Of a stretch of DNA of 64,000 bases, positions 38,641 through 48,015 are shown piece after piece (the first letter of the stretch is position 1; every line of letters starts with the position of its first letter). The translations under genes were made by a program, and so were the position numbers. The DNA is from Streptococcus oralis (lineage in GTDB: Bacteria > Bacillota > Bacilli > Lactobacillales > Streptococcaceae). The stretch is taken from positions 1 through 64,000 of the forward strand of contig NZ_JUOS01000080.1 of NCBI RefSeq assembly GCF_001075875.1. The letters are read 5' to 3'. Below the pieces are notes generated by a model, which saw only the letters and a list, made by a program, of their open reading frames with translations, made no database searches and was not told the origin of the DNA.

Positions 38641-39168
38641 TTAGATTCCTTTTTTATAAGTAATAGGGCCGTACTTTTCAGCGATTTTTCTCATCACACG
38701 ACGCTCACGCGCTCGGTTAATCTGAGTCTTAATAGAGTCGTGTTGAACCAAGGGTTTAACCAAAATCGAGCGAATGCCTGCTCGGTGGGCTGCTCGAATA
38801 TCCGTCATCAGCTGGTCGCCTACCATGACCACTTGGTCTTTTTCATAGTGGAAATGTTTCATGGCACGGTTAATTCCTAAAGTAAAGGGCTTCAGTGCCC
38901 AGTAAACATAGTCAATGTCAAATTTTTCAACTGCTCGTTTGACACGTTTGGGAGTATTGTTAGATACCACAATGATACGTATCCCAGCATCACGCAGATC
39001 ATGCAACCATTGCTTCATCTCTACTGTTCCATCTGGATTATTCCAAGCAATCAGGGTATTATCCAAATCAACCAAAACAGCCTTGATCCCCTGCTCCTGC
39101 AGGCTTTGGACTGTCAGATCATAAACTGCTTCCACAGCAAAATCTGGCATGTAATTTTCAATCGCCAT
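38641..39168 (-). CDS. yqeG: HAD-IIIA family phosphatase YqeG
   Basis: A 175-residue HAD phosphatase: the nucleophile motif is VDLDNTLIAWN, motif II VVSNN, and motif III VGDQLMTDI. Substrate uncertain in the family (phosphatidylglycerophosphate phosphatase GEP4 is a relative). First gene of the block through tmcAL; only 16 bases separate it from corA, so read-through from corA is likely. Confidence 0.92.
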   Translation of the reverse strand: MAIENYMPDFAVEAVYDLTVQSLQEQGIKAVLVDLDNTLIAWNNPDGTVEMKQWLHDLRDAGIRIIVVSNNTPKRVKRAVEKFDIDYVYWALKPFTLGINRAMKHFHYEKDQVVMVGDQLMTDIRAAHRAGIRSILVKPLVQHDSIKTQINRARERRVMRKIAEKYGPITYKKGI

Positions 39169-39184
39169 TCTGGCTCCTTTTCTT

Positions 39185-40090
39185 TTATTTTCTAGTAATT
39201 TTCTTCAGCCATTGAGATAAGGCTGCCCATAAAATCAAGCTAGCCATTAAGATATAAATCCAAGCATTTGGCTCTTCTGTAAATGGTAGAGGAACATTCA
39301 TTCCGAAGAAACCTGTAATAACCGCAAGTACTGCTAGTAAGACGGAGATAATAGTCAAAATTGACAAACTATCATTCAAGTTATTGTTTAGGATGTTGTT
39401 GTAAGAAGCTGAGAGTTGTTGCAAGACTTGAGAAATCAAGTCTGTCATAGACACCAACTGATGGGCTTCAATCATGGCATCATCAAACTGCTCTCGTTCG
39501 ACATCATTAAATCTCCGATAAAGAGCATGGCCCTGGATATGTTCCAAGAGGAGTCTATTTTGTTTTGCCGCTGCTGTCAAGTAAACCATACCTGTCTCCA
39601 AGTCAGAGAGGGCGAAGAGATTTTTCTTTGTTGTAGTTTGACGTAGCAAGGCACTAATTTCGTCCTTACTTTTATCCATCTCTTCAATGACAGGATAATA
39701 AGCGTTACTGATAATCTCTAAACCAGCAAAGAGAAACTTGTAAATAGAAAGCGACTCATGGCTATCCAGATAAGCTAACATCTGATCAATGACATAGGCG
39801 TTCTTATGATTGCTGATGGTAATCATTCGTTTGTTTTCAACGATAAAGGTCATGGGAATCGCTTCATAGTAATCCTTGTCCTTTTCTAAATCCAGAACAT
39901 TGTAGATAAAGGTCACAGTCCCATTCTCACGGTTATAATCCATATGGGCACGTTCATTTTTATCCAGCGCATATTCGATGGTTTCCTTATCCAATCCGTA
40001 GATTTCAGATAAATCTTCAAGATTTTTAATTTTTTCTACATCTAGATTGATCCAAACACAATCATTTCCTAATTGCTCATCTAAAAACAT
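39185..40090 (-). CDS. corA: CorA family divalent cation channel
   Basis: Probable Mg2+ transporter, 301 residues. A large N-terminal cytoplasmic domain, then two C-terminal TM helices; the pore motif GMN is in GFFGMNVPLPF, followed by TEEPNAW in the loop. Extended -10 TGGTACAAT is at 40117-40125 on the minus strand and AAGGAG precedes ATG. Confidence 0.94.
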   Translation of the reverse strand: MFLDEQLGNDCVWINLDVEKIKNLEDLSEIYGLDKETIEYALDKNERAHMDYNRENGTVTFIYNVLDLEKDKDYYEAIPMTFIVENKRMITISNHKNAYVIDQMLAYLDSHESLSIYKFLFAGLEIISNAYYPVIEEMDKSKDEISALLRQTTTKKNLFALSDLETGMVYLTAAAKQNRLLLEHIQGHALYRRFNDVEREQFDDAMIEAHQLVSMTDLISQVLQQLSASYNNILNNNLNDSLSILTIISVLLAVLAVITGFFGMNVPLPFTEEPNAWIYILMASLILWAALSQWLKKITRK

Positions 40091-40116
40091 CGTTTCTCCT
40101 TTACTAAACTCTTTCT

Positions 40117-40125
40117 ATTGTACCA
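40117..40125 (-). promoter_or_regulatory. Extended -10 promoter of corA
   Basis: Minus-strand TGGTACAAT, about 26 bases before the corA start. Confidence 0.65.
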
Positions 40126-40141
40126 TAAATCAAGTAAAATT

Positions 40142-40708
40142 TCAGTTCTCTTCTTTTCTTGAAAAATTACTCACAACGGTAATATTGCGGTTGGGAACAA
40201 AGTGGAGGGCTTGGTCGTCACCTCTTAGTTGAGTGGTTCGAATGCCGACACTAACTACTTTTCCCGATACAGTAATGGGACCATTTGTCAAAACAACTTC
40301 ATCTCCTACATCCAACTGGCGTTCAAAGAGGATAAAGAAGCCATTGATAACATCTGATAAGAAGCCCTGCGCCCCCATACCAATTGCAACTCCAGCAATC
40401 CCAGCACCTGCAAGCAAGCTAGAAACAGGCAACCCTAAAATAGACAAGATACAGTAAATCAAGAAGAAATAAAGTGTGTAGTTGAAAATATTCTCAAGCA
40501 AACGAGAAATAGTCTTTTGTCTACCTGCATCTCGATTTGAAAACTTAAGTGACGGTTTAACAATCTTTCCTACAGCAACATGGAGGAACTTTTTAGCTAT
40601 ATAAAATAGAAGGATAAGAAGTAGAAGAGAAATCACCTTGGTCAAGAGATTTTCTAATACAGTTGTTAGATCTAATTTATCCAAATAACGTTGAAAAAAT
40701 TCTTGCAT
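40142..40708 (-). CDS. MscS-family mechanosensitive channel
   Basis: Small-conductance mechanosensitive channel of 188 residues, shorter than E. coli MscS (286). Helices at about 18-45 and 68-90, then the Gly/Ala-rich TM3 (AGAGIAGVAIGMGAQGFLSD) and a beta domain (DVGDEVVLTNGPITVSG). It ends after the beta domain, lacking the C-terminal alpha-beta domain of the large form. Promoter TGGTATAAT at 40729-40737. Confidence 0.88.
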   Translation of the reverse strand: MQEFFQRYLDKLDLTTVLENLLTKVISLLLLILLFYIAKKFLHVAVGKIVKPSLKFSNRDAGRQKTISRLLENIFNYTLYFFLIYCILSILGLPVSSLLAGAGIAGVAIGMGAQGFLSDVINGFFILFERQLDVGDEVVLTNGPITVSGKVVSVGIRTTQLRGDDQALHFVPNRNITVVSNFSRKEEN

Positions 40709-40728
40709 ATAAAACTCCTTTTCTATCC

Positions 40729-40737
40729 ATTATACCA
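40729..40737 (-). promoter_or_regulatory. Extended -10 promoter of the mscS-like gene
   Basis: Minus-strand TGGTATAAT; AAGGAG ribosome site follows before the ATG. Confidence 0.7.
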
Positions 40738-40800
40738 TAAATCCTTCCCAGCCATCCTTTTCATAAATATTCATTTATTCTAATGAAACTTATAACTCAC

Positions 40801-40829
40801 TTGCTTTTCAAGCATATTTATACTATAAT
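40801..40829 (+). promoter_or_regulatory. Promoter of sstT
   Basis: TTGCTT (40801-40806), 17-base spacer, TATAAT (40824-40829). AAGGAG precedes the ATG at 40860. Confidence 0.8.
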
Positions 40830-40859
40830 CATAAACAATACACAAAAAAGGAGACCTCT

Positions 40860-42065
40860 ATGAAAAGAATCATTCGTGCTTGGAACAAAACAAATTTGAT
40901 CAAACGTATCGGAATCGGAATGGTCTTGGGAGCAATTCTAGGTCTACTCGTTCCTAATCTAACTGGCATTGGTTTATTGGGAGATTTATTTGTAGGAGGA
41001 CTAAAAGCTATCGCTCCTATCCTGGTTTTTGCTTTAGTCGCTAACGCCCTCTCTCAACACCAAAAAGGCCAAGATAGTAATATGAGAACAGTCATTTTCC
41101 TCTATTTACTTGGAACTTTTGCTGCGGCTCTTGTGGCGGTTATGGCCAGCTTTCTCTTTCCTGTTCAGATTGTCTTAAGTAGCGCTAGCACTGAAGTTTC
41201 TCCTCCAGATGGTATCGGTCAAGTGCTTAGTAATCTCCTACTAAAAGTCGTAGACAATCCTGTCAATGCACTTATTCAAGCTAACTATATCGGGATTCTA
41301 TCTTGGGCTATAGTTTTCGGGATTGCCATGAGAGAAGCTAGCAAGACGAGTAAAGAGCTCCTCAAAACAATGGCCAGTGTGACTTCAAAAATCGTCGAAT
41401 GGATCATCAACCTGGCGCCCTTTGGTATCCTGGGCTTGGTCTTTAAAACCATCTCAGACCAAGGTATCGCTAGTTTAGCAAATTACGGAATCCTACTCGG
41501 ACTTTTGATTGCCACTATGGTTTTCGTTGCCCTAGTGATCAATCCTCTGATTGCTTTTCTCTTTATCAAGAAAAATCCATATCCCTTGGTGTGGAAATGC
41601 TTGCGTATCAGTGGCGTTACAGCCTTTTTCACTCGAAGTTCCGCTGCTAATATCCCTGTTAATATGAAACTCTGTGAGGATCTAGGTCTTAATCCAGATA
41701 CCTATTCTGTCTCAATCCCCTTGGGATCAACCATCAATATGGCTGGAGCTGCTGTTACCATCAACATCTTAACCCTAGCAGCTGTCAATACTCTAGGAAT
41801 CTCAGTTGATTTTGCAACAGCCTTTGTACTCAGTATCGTTGCAGCCATCTCTGCCTGCGGTGCTTCAGGAATCGCCGGAGGTTCACTCCTACTTATCCCA
41901 GTTGCCTGCAGTCTCTTTGGGATTACCAACGATATTGCTATGCAGGTTGTGGGTGTTGGTTTCGTTATTGGTGTTATTCAAGACTCTTGCGAAACAGCCC
42001 TCAACTCTTCAACAGATGTCCTCTTTACAGCAGTAGCAGAATTTTCCTCTGCTCACAAAAAATAA
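40860..42065 (+). CDS. sstT: Serine/threonine:sodium symporter SstT
   Basis: Dicarboxylate/amino acid:cation symporter family, 401 residues, about eight helices plus two hairpins. Substrate-binding motif [17 protein letters not shown] and the [11 protein letters not shown] segment match SstT. Takes up serine and threonine with Na+. Monocistronic, with its own promoter and a downstream hairpin. Confidence 0.92.
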   Translation: MKRIIRAWNKTNLIKRIGIGMVLGAILGLLVPNLTGIGLLGDLFVGGLKAIAPILVFALVANALSQHQKGQDSNMRTVIFLYLLGTFAAALVAVMASFLFPVQIVLSSASTEVSPPDGIGQVLSNLLLKVVDNPVNALIQANYIGILSWAIVFGIAMREASKTSKELLKTMASVTSKIVEWIINLAPFGILGLVFKTISDQGIASLANYGILLGLLIATMVFVALVINPLIAFLFIKKNPYPLVWKCLRISGVTAFFTRSSAANIPVNMKLCEDLGLNPDTYSVSIPLGSTINMAGAAVTINILTLAAVNTLGISVDFATAFVLSIVAAISACGASGIAGGSLLLIPVACSLFGITNDIAMQVVGVGFVIGVIQDSCETALNSSTDVLFTAVAEFSSAHKK

Positions 42066-42069
42066 TCAA

Positions 42070-42096
42070 GGCAAGCCTTTTGAGGCTTGTTTTGTC
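42070..42096 (+). terminator. Terminator of sstT
   Basis: CAAGCC / GGCTTG stem followed by TTTTGTCT. Confidence 0.75.
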
Positions 42097-42128
42097 TGGT
42101 TTCTATCATTCATTATAGGAAATATCTC

Positions 42129-43100
42129 ATGTCTATCACCCAACGTACTTTTAAACTCGTTCTGGCAACCTGTTTGGCCTGTGTCCTAGCCTACTTTCTC
42201 GATTTATCTTCAGCAGTGTCAGCTGGTATCATTGCCCTTTTGAGCTTGTCTGATACTCGTAGAAGCACTATAAAACTAGCTCGTAATCGTTTATTCTCTA
42301 CCCTTCTTGCTCTTTTCATTGGTGTCCTTTCCTTTCACCTGACTGGCTACCATATCTGGAGTTTCGGTCTCTATTTGGCCCTCTATGTTCCCCTTGCCTA
42401 TAAATTCGGCTGGGAAATTGGCATTACCCCGAGTAGTGTCCTGGTCAGTCATCTCTTGGTCCAGAAGTCTACATCACCAGATCTGCTAGTGAATGAGCTC
42501 CTCCTATTTCTTATCGGTACAGGATTTGCCTTGACTGTCAATCTCTATATGCCTTCTCGACAAGAAGAAATCCATCTCTATCATCTCAAGGTAGAAGAAA
42601 AACTCAAACACATTCTACAACGTTTTGAATATTATCTTGGAAAGGGCGATGGCCGCAACCGTGCTCAACTCGTTGAGGAACTGGATCAGCTTCTTGAAGA
42701 AGCTCTCAAACTGGTCTATCTTGATCACTCTGACCATCTCTTTCATCAGACCGACTATCATATCCACTATTTCGAAATGAGACAGAGACAGAGTCGCATT
42801 CTTCGCAATATGGCCCAGCAAATCAACACCTGTAATCTAGCAGCAAGCGAAAGCCTAATCCTTGCCCAGCTATTTGCTAAAATTGCGGATCAACTCAGTC
42901 AGACCAATCCAGCCAACGATCTATTAAATGATATTGAAAGCTATCTGCAGGTATTTCGCAATCGTAGCCTCCCTAAAACAAGGGAAGAATTTGAAACACG
43001 CGCAACATTACTTCAACTCCTGCGCGAATTGGAAAACTTTATCCAACTGAAAGTTGACTTCTATCAACGCTATTCTGAAGAAAAAAGCAATCTATCTTAA
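42129..43100 (+). CDS. Aromatic acid exporter family (ArAE/FUSC-like) membrane protein
   Basis: A 323-residue protein with four to five N-terminal TM helices (residues 5-145) and a C-terminal cytoplasmic helical domain (DUF939 type). Family members are linked to efflux of aromatic acids; substrate unknown here. I start at ATG 42129 (AGGA eight bases upstream), because the longer TTG reading from 42087 runs through the sstT terminator. Confidence 0.82.
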   Translation: MSITQRTFKLVLATCLACVLAYFLDLSSAVSAGIIALLSLSDTRRSTIKLARNRLFSTLLALFIGVLSFHLTGYHIWSFGLYLALYVPLAYKFGWEIGITPSSVLVSHLLVQKSTSPDLLVNELLLFLIGTGFALTVNLYMPSRQEEIHLYHLKVEEKLKHILQRFEYYLGKGDGRNRAQLVEELDQLLEEALKLVYLDHSDHLFHQTDYHIHYFEMRQRQSRILRNMAQQINTCNLAASESLILAQLFAKIADQLSQTNPANDLLNDIESYLQVFRNRSLPKTREEFETRATLLQLLRELENFIQLKVDFYQRYSEEKSNLS

Positions 43101-43106
43101 TCAAAA

Positions 43107-43147
43107 AAACTTCTATCAGCCAACTAGTTGCTAATAGAAGTTTTTGT
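43107..43147. terminator. Bidirectional terminator
   Basis: AAAAACTTCTAT / ATAGAAGTTTTT stem with A- and T-runs on both sides; placed between convergent genes. Confidence 0.85.
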
Positions 43148-43170
43148 TATTTTAGGATTCGAATTGATGA

Positions 43171-43419
43171 TTAGTGTTTTTTTCGAATCGACATGAGACT
43201 GATATCTCGCAAACTAAAGTAAGCAAGGACCAGCATGGCTACTGTGATAAAGAATTCTGTTGGTAGCTGAAAGATTTGCAGGATGGACAACATAAGCAAA
43301 ATCGCGAGGGAAACGAGACCAAAAACAAGAATTACAATATTAACCGTTCCCTTGATACTTTGAGGTGTCGCAAATATATAGAGTAAGAGTAATAAAATCC
43401 CTATGATTAAATAGACCAT
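43171..43419 (-). CDS. DUF3165 small membrane protein
   Basis: 82 residues, about three TM helices (2-18, 24-45, 55-70) and a basic C-terminus RDISLMSIRKKH. Looks like the streptococcal DUF3165 family found next to typA. Function unknown. It follows typA by 19 bases and probably shares its transcript. Confidence 0.8.
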   Translation of the reverse strand: MVYLIIGILLLLLYIFATPQSIKGTVNIVILVFGLVSLAILLMLSILQIFQLPTEFFITVAMLVLAYFSLRDISLMSIRKKH

Positions 43420-43438
43420 TTTCTGCTCTTTCTAGCTT

Positions 43439-45280
43439 TTATTCAGCTGATTTTTTCTTTTTGTTTGCTTTCTCACGCTCTGCCTTGTTAAGGATTTGTT
43501 TACGCAAACGGATAGACTCAGGCGTTACTTCCATGTATTCATCGTCGTTCAAGAACTCAAGTGATTCTTCAAGAGTCAAGATACGAGGAGTCTTGATAAC
43601 CGCTGTTTGGTCCTTAGTAGCGGAACGAACGTTAGTCATTTGTTTCGCTTTCGTAATATTAACAGTCAAGTCATTTTCACGAGAGTTTTCACCGATGATC
43701 ATTCCTTCGTAAACCTCAGTACCTGGGTTAACAAAGATTGTTCCACGTTCTTCGATAGACATGATAGAGTAAGTCGTTGCCTTACCAGTATCGATAGAAA
43801 CAAGGGCACCACGGTGACGTCCACCGATTTCACCTGGAATCAATGGCAAGTATTGATCGAAGGTATGGTTCATGATACCGTAACCACGAGTCATTGACAA
43901 GAACTCAGTTGAGTATCCAATCAAACCACGCGCAGGAACGAGGAAGACCAAACGAGTTTGACCATTACCAGTTGAGATCATATCCAACATTTCACCTTTA
44001 CGTTCAGAAAGGCTTTGGATAACGGATCCTTGGTATTCTTCCGGTGTGTCGATTTGCACGCGTTCAAATGGTTCACATTTGACGCCATCAATTTCTTTTA
44101 CGATAACTTCTGGACGAGATACTTGAAGCTCATAGCCCTCACGACGCATTGTTTCGATAAGGATTGACAAGTGCAATTCCCCACGTCCTGATACAGTCCA
44201 TTTATCTGGTGAGTCAGTTGGTTCAACACGAAGGGAAACGTCTGTTTGCAATTCTGCTTGAAGGCGCTCCTCAACCTTACGAGAAGTAACCCATTTACCT
44301 TCACGACCAGCAAATGGTGAGTTGTTGACCAAGAAGGTCATTTGAAGTGTTGGCTCATCGATGTGAAGAACTGGAAGAGCTTCAACCGCATCTGTTGGAG
44401 TGATGGTTTCGCCGACAAAGATATCTTCCATACCTGAAACGGCAATCAAGTCACCAGCTTTGGCTTCTTGGATTTCACGACGTTCCAAACCAAAGAAACC
44501 AAAGAGTTTTGTGACACGGAAGTTCTTAGTTGTACCATCCAATTTAGAAAGGGTAACTTGATCCCCAACCTTTACACTACCACGGAAGACACGTCCGATA
44601 CCGATACGACCTACGAAGTCGTTGTAGTCCAAAAGTGACACTTGGAATTGAAGGGGCTCATCTGAGTTATCAACTGGAGCTGGAATGTGGTCGATAATAG
44701 TGTCAAAGATTGGCGCCATAGTCTTTTCTTGGTCTGCTGGATCATCTGACAATGAAGATGTTCCATTGATAGCTGACGCATAAACAACTGGGAAGTCAAG
44801 TTGGTCATCATCCGCACCAAGCTCGATGAAAAGTTCCAAGACTTCATCTACTACTTCTGCTGGACGAGCTGATGGCTTATCGATTTTGTTAACCACAACG
44901 ATAGGCACAAGGTCTTGTTCCAAGGCTTTTTTCAATACGAAACGAGTCTGTGGCATGGTTCCTTCGTAGGCATCTACGACCAAAACAACACCGTCAACCA
45001 TTTTCATGATACGTTCAACTTCTCCACCGAAGTCCGCGTGCCCTGGTGTGTCCATGATGTTGATACGAGTTCCGTTGTAGGCAACTGCTGTATTTTTCGC
45101 AAGGATGGTAATTCCACGCTCTTTTTCAATATCGTTTGAGTCCATTGCGCGCTCTGCCAACTCTGTACGCGCGTCAAGAGTTTCAGATTGTTTCAACAAT
45201 TCGTCAACAAGGGTAGTTTTACCGTGGTCGACGTGGGCGATAATCGCGATATTACGGATATCTTCTCTTAATTTTGTCAT
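43439..45280 (-). CDS. typA: Translational GTPase TypA/BipA
   Basis: Ribosome-binding GTPase for stress and 50S assembly. G1 [10 protein letters not shown], switch region ERGITI, G3 [10 protein letters not shown]4 NKID; EF-G-like domains II, III and V plus the unique C-terminal domain. Start set at 45280 (613 residues), because GAGGA lies six bases before that ATG; a TTG extension to 45301 is unlikely. Extended -10 TGGTATAAT is upstream at 45324-45332. Confidence 0.96.
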   Translation of the reverse strand: MTKLREDIRNIAIIAHVDHGKTTLVDELLKQSETLDARTELAERAMDSNDIEKERGITILAKNTAVAYNGTRINIMDTPGHADFGGEVERIMKMVDGVVLVVDAYEGTMPQTRFVLKKALEQDLVPIVVVNKIDKPSARPAEVVDEVLELFIELGADDDQLDFPVVYASAINGTSSLSDDPADQEKTMAPIFDTIIDHIPAPVDNSDEPLQFQVSLLDYNDFVGRIGIGRVFRGSVKVGDQVTLSKLDGTTKNFRVTKLFGFFGLERREIQEAKAGDLIAVSGMEDIFVGETITPTDAVEALPVLHIDEPTLQMTFLVNNSPFAGREGKWVTSRKVEERLQAELQTDVSLRVEPTDSPDKWTVSGRGELHLSILIETMRREGYELQVSRPEVIVKEIDGVKCEPFERVQIDTPEEYQGSVIQSLSERKGEMLDMISTGNGQTRLVFLVPARGLIGYSTEFLSMTRGYGIMNHTFDQYLPLIPGEIGGRHRGALVSIDTGKATTYSIMSIEERGTIFVNPGTEVYEGMIIGENSRENDLTVNITKAKQMTNVRSATKDQTAVIKTPRILTLEESLEFLNDDEYMEVTPESIRLRKQILNKAEREKANKKKKSAE

Positions 45281-45323
45281 GATTTCCTCTATTGTATTCA
45301 AAAATTTATTTCCTAACTGAACG

Positions 45324-45332
45324 ATTATACCA
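45324..45332 (-). promoter_or_regulatory. Extended -10 promoter of typA
   Basis: Minus-strand TGGTATAAT about 44 bases before the typA start. The divergent gene rsuA begins at 45442. Confidence 0.7.
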
Positions 45333-45441
45333 CAATTTTAAGCAAATGACTTAATTCAAGTAAGTGTAAATGTTTTCAAAAGAAAATTCATTCCTTCTCT
45401 TTTCTTTTCAAAAATCCCGACTTGTGATAAGATAGGCTGGT

Positions 45442-46167
45442 ATGCGTTTAGATAAATTATTAGCCCAGGAAAAAATCAGCCGTAAGGCCATGAAACAAGC
45501 TCTTTTGAAAAAAGAAATCTTTGTAGATGGACACCTTGCTCGTTCCCTTGCACAGAATGTTGATACAGGGTTGCAAGAGCTGATTTTCAAAGATAGAAAA
45601 ATCCAAGGATATGAACACACCTACCTCATGCTCCATAAGCCAAATGGAGTCGTGACTGCAAGCAAGGATAAAAAACTCCCAACTGTCATGGACCTTCTTC
45701 CTCAGCATCTCCAGTCTGACCAACTCTACGCCATCGGCCGTCTGGATCGGGATACGACGGGTCTCCTCCTCTTAACGGATAATGGTCCCCTAGGTTTTCA
45801 ACTCCTCCATCCTCAGTATCATGTGGATAAAACTTACCAAGTAGAGGTCAATGGGCCACTAACTCCCGACCATATTCAAGAGTTTAAAGATGGGATTACC
45901 TTTCTTGATGGAACTATCTGTAAACCTGCTCAACTTGAGATTTTATCCTCAAGTCCTAGTCTCAGCCAAGCCACTATCACCATCTCTGAAGGAAAGTTTC
46001 ATCAGGTTAAAAAAATGTTCCTCTCTGTTGGTGTCAAGGTCACTGCTCTTAAACGAGTTCAATTTGGAGATTTTATATTGGACCTTGAGCTAGCAGAAGG
46101 TGATTTCCGACCTCTAAACAAAGAAGAATTGCAGGTTATTAAAAATTACTTAGAAAACAGTGGATAA
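45442..46167 (+). CDS. rsuA: 16S rRNA pseudouridine synthase (RsuA type)
   Basis: Makes pseudouridine in 16S rRNA (position 516 in E. coli). N-terminal S4 domain (MRLDKLLAQEKISRKAMKQA), then the RsuA catalytic motif AIGRLDRDTTGLLLLT with the nucleophile Asp near residue 103, and EGKFHQVKKMF. Length 241. Its stop codon lies at the edge of the tandem duplicated unit that follows. Confidence 0.92.
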   Translation: MRLDKLLAQEKISRKAMKQALLKKEIFVDGHLARSLAQNVDTGLQELIFKDRKIQGYEHTYLMLHKPNGVVTASKDKKLPTVMDLLPQHLQSDQLYAIGRLDRDTTGLLLLTDNGPLGFQLLHPQYHVDKTYQVEVNGPLTPDHIQEFKDGITFLDGTICKPAQLEILSSSPSLSQATITISEGKFHQVKKMFLSVGVKVTALKRVQFGDFILDLELAEGDFRPLNKEELQVIKNYLENSG

Positions 46168-46206
46168 AACAAAAAAAGCTTTAAACAAATAAAGCTTTTT
46201 TCAAAT
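46168..46206. terminator. Terminator between rsuA and the first small membrane protein (copy 1)
   Basis: AAAGCTTT / AAAGCTTT stem in ggataaaacaaaaaaagctt with an A-run on the left and a T-run on the right, so it may work in both directions. A second copy occurs at 46508-46542. Confidence 0.75.
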
Positions 46207-46211
46207 CTTCT

Positions 46212-46439
46212 TTAGCGTATAAATACCATGACACCTAAAATAAAGTGAAGTGCAGAAATTACAATCCCTAGGATGGACAGATTTTTTTCTTTCTTATAGT
46301 CTAGTCCAGATTCTTTTTGATGTGAGTTAGCTAAGACTAGACCAATAATACCCAAAATCAAACTTACCACCGGCGACAGCAGACCAAGAATGATAGACAA
46401 GATCCCTAAAACAAGTGACGCTTTTTTCTTTTCTTGCAT
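46212..46439 (-). CDS. Small DUF4190-like membrane protein, copy 1
   Basis: 75 residues: a charged N-terminus (MQEKKKAS), two hydrophobic segments (about 8-20 and 22-38) separated by Pro, the motif LANSHQKESGLDYKKEK, and a third helix (50-73). This resembles DUF4190 proteins. About 70 percent identical by eye to the neighbour at 46555-46782. Function unknown. AAGGAG ribosome site. Confidence 0.8.
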   Translation of the reverse strand: MQEKKKASLVLGILSIILGLLSPVVSLILGIIGLVLANSHQKESGLDYKKEKNLSILGIVISALHFILGVMVFIR

Positions 46440-46507
46440 ATTCTAAAAACTCCTTAAACTCATACAAATGAATAATACTATAAAAATTAGTTTTATCAAT
46501 TGGATAA

Positions 46508-46542
46508 AACAAAAAAAGCTTTTAAAGATAAAGCTTTTTTTG
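46508..46542. terminator. Terminator, copy 2, after the second small membrane protein
   Basis: AAAAGCTTT / AAAGCTTTT stem with flanking A- and T-runs, matching the copy at 46168-46206. Confidence 0.7.
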
Positions 46543-46554
46543 TTAGAATCCTGA

Positions 46555-46782
46555 TTAGTGCATCATCAAAACGACTCCTGCAATCCAGTTAAGGACTGAA
46601 ATGACAATCCCTACGATATTAAGAATTCGTTCTGTTTTGTAATCAAGCTCAGATTCTTTTTGATGTGAATTAGCCAAGACTAGACCAATGATCCCCAAAA
46701 CGAGACCTACGATTGGAGATAGCAAACCAAGGACGATAGATAGGACACCTAAAACAAGTGATGGTTTTTTCTTTTCTTTCAT
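46555..46782 (-). CDS. Small DUF4190-like membrane protein, copy 2
   Basis: 75 residues starting MKEKKKPS, with the same helix-Pro-helix, LANSHQKESELDYKTER and third-helix plan as copy 1. I start at ATG 46782, which aligns with the start of copy 1; a TTG two codons upstream (46788) is less likely. AAGGAG ribosome site. Function unknown. Confidence 0.8.
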   Translation of the reverse strand: MKEKKKPSLVLGVLSIVLGLLSPIVGLVLGIIGLVLANSHQKESELDYKTERILNIVGIVISVLNWIAGVVLMMH

Positions 46783-46874
46783 CTTCAAAAAACTCCTTAA
46801 ATTTTATACTAACAATTATACCATAAAAAGCCAAGACTTTATATTAAACATATGTGACAAGTTTTTTCACATTG

Positions 46875-47255
46875 TTAATTAGATTTCACCTTCCCTGTCC
46901 AAGAATCCAATCCGTAAGAGAGGATATAGATTTCTGAGAAACCTTGTTTTTTCAAGAAAAGTGCTGCATTTGTGACACGTTGCGCACGTTGGTTTTCATA
47001 GAGAAGGACAGGTTTATCCTTGCGAAGAGCTGCCAGACTTGTCTTCAATTGATTTGAAGGAATATTACGAGCTCCGAGGATATGTTTTCTGTGGAAATCA
47101 GCTGGATCACGCAAATCAATCAACTGACCCGTACGAATCAAAGACTCAAACTCTGCATTGTCTACAATTTTCGCTGCACGACGAATGCGAAGATAGTTAT
47201 ATCCCATCCAAGCCAACATCGCTATAATAAGTCCCCATAATACCCAAGTTACCAT
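46875..47255 (-). CDS. Membrane-anchored rhodanese-like protein lacking the catalytic Cys
   Basis: 126 residues: N-terminal TM helix (about 3-22), then a single rhodanese domain (LIDLRDPADFHRKHILGARNIP). The active-site loop that should read C-x5-R is ENQRAQR, with Glu87 at the cysteine position, so sulfur transfer is not expected. Six bases downstream of yqgQ. Could serve as a binding module. Confidence 0.85.
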   Translation of the reverse strand: MVTWVLWGLIIAMLAWMGYNYLRIRRAAKIVDNAEFESLIRTGQLIDLRDPADFHRKHILGARNIPSNQLKTSLAALRKDKPVLLYENQRAQRVTNAALFLKKQGFSEIYILSYGLDSWTGKVKSN

Positions 47256-47260
47256 ATTAC

Positions 47261-47485
47261 CTAATCTCCATTTTTTTCTAAATAATCTAATTCTAGTTTG
47301 TGCTCTCTGCGAAGAACAGCCTCCGCTTCAAGATAATCCAGCTTGTCCATCAAGCCTGCATCATAGATTCGAGATAGCTCGATCTTCATCAGTTCAATGT
47401 CATAGAGACGTTTTCCCATATAGACAATGATACCAAACTGTTTGAGAAATTGTTGCACATCGTAGAGTGTTTTCATAGCTTTCAT
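47261..47485 (-). CDS. yqgQ: YqgQ family (DUF910) protein
   Basis: 74 residues; TLYDVQQFLKQFGIIVYMGKRLYDIELMKIEL is the family core. Small helical protein of unknown function. Family members usually begin MKTLYDVQQ, which would move the start three codons in, to 47476; no clear ribosome site separates the two. Followed closely by the rhodanese-like gene, a common pairing. Confidence 0.85.
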   Translation of the reverse strand: MKAMKTLYDVQQFLKQFGIIVYMGKRLYDIELMKIELSRIYDAGLMDKLDYLEAEAVLRREHKLELDYLEKNGD

Positions 47486-47553
47486 TTTAGCAAATAATCA
47501 GAGTTTTTTCAATAGTTCCCTAATAGTTCGGGGTAGGTTTCCTTTTTTCACTA

Positions 47554-48015
47554 TTATCTGAATTTCTTTACACTATGACAAAGAAGAAAACCTAGAGTCA
47601 TTCCAACGATATTTTGCAGGAAATTTGGGATGATTTCTGGTATGGCTGCTCCCCAACCATTCATCCAAGCTGATGCCAAGGCATAGCCAGCTACCATGAG
47701 AATAGTCGCCAAGACTAAGCCTAGCCATTGCCATTTTCCTTTAAAACCTGCAAAATAGCCTTGTAAACCATGGTTAATTAAGCTAAAAATCATCCACTGA
47801 GGGTAGCCTGAAATGAGGTCAATAAGAAATCCTGCTAAACCTCCAACAACGGCCCCTTCACGACTGCCAAAGTAAAAGGCTGTGAAGAAGACTCCAACGT
47901 CCAAAAGTGTTAGAAACCCAGTTGGTGTCGGGATTTTTATAAAATACCCCAATACGACAGAACTGGCTGCTAAGATAGATACTAGGGCAATTTTAGTTGT
48001 TTTGGTTTGCTTCAT
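47554..48015 (-). CDS. ECF transporter S component, probably vitamin B6
   Basis: 153 residues with five or six TM helices; N-terminal AALVSILAASSVVLGYF-like start and the family-type GSREGAVVGGLAGFLIDLISG. Overlaps the pyridoxine kinase gene by 23 bases, the reason to propose a pyridoxine or hydroxymethylpyrimidine precursor as substrate (PdxU/HmpT-like). The shared ECF energising module is not in the window. Confidence 0.78.
   Translation of the reverse strand: MKQTKTTKIALVSILAASSVVLGYFIKIPTPTGFLTLLDVGVFFTAFYFGSREGAVVGGLAGFLIDLISGYPQWMIFSLINHGLQGYFAGFKGKWQWLGLVLATILMVAGYALASAWMNGWGAAIPEIIPNFLQNIVGMTLGFLLCHSVKKFR

Larger units (their letters stand above)
46161..46800. repeat. Tandem duplication of a terminator plus small-gene unit
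   Basis: The stretch tggataaaacaaaaaaagct at 46161 recurs exactly at 46501 (340-bp offset), followed in both by an AAAGCTTT hairpin, a DUF4190-like gene on the minus strand and an AAGGAG leader. The first copy's ggataa includes the rsuA stop, so the second copy carries a remnant of the rsuA end. Divergence in between shows that the duplication is not recent. Confidence 0.8.

Noticed and set aside
42087-42128. TTG extension of the aromatic acid exporter-like gene
   Set aside because: It crosses the sstT terminator and lacks a ribosome site; ATG 42129 has AGGA upstream.
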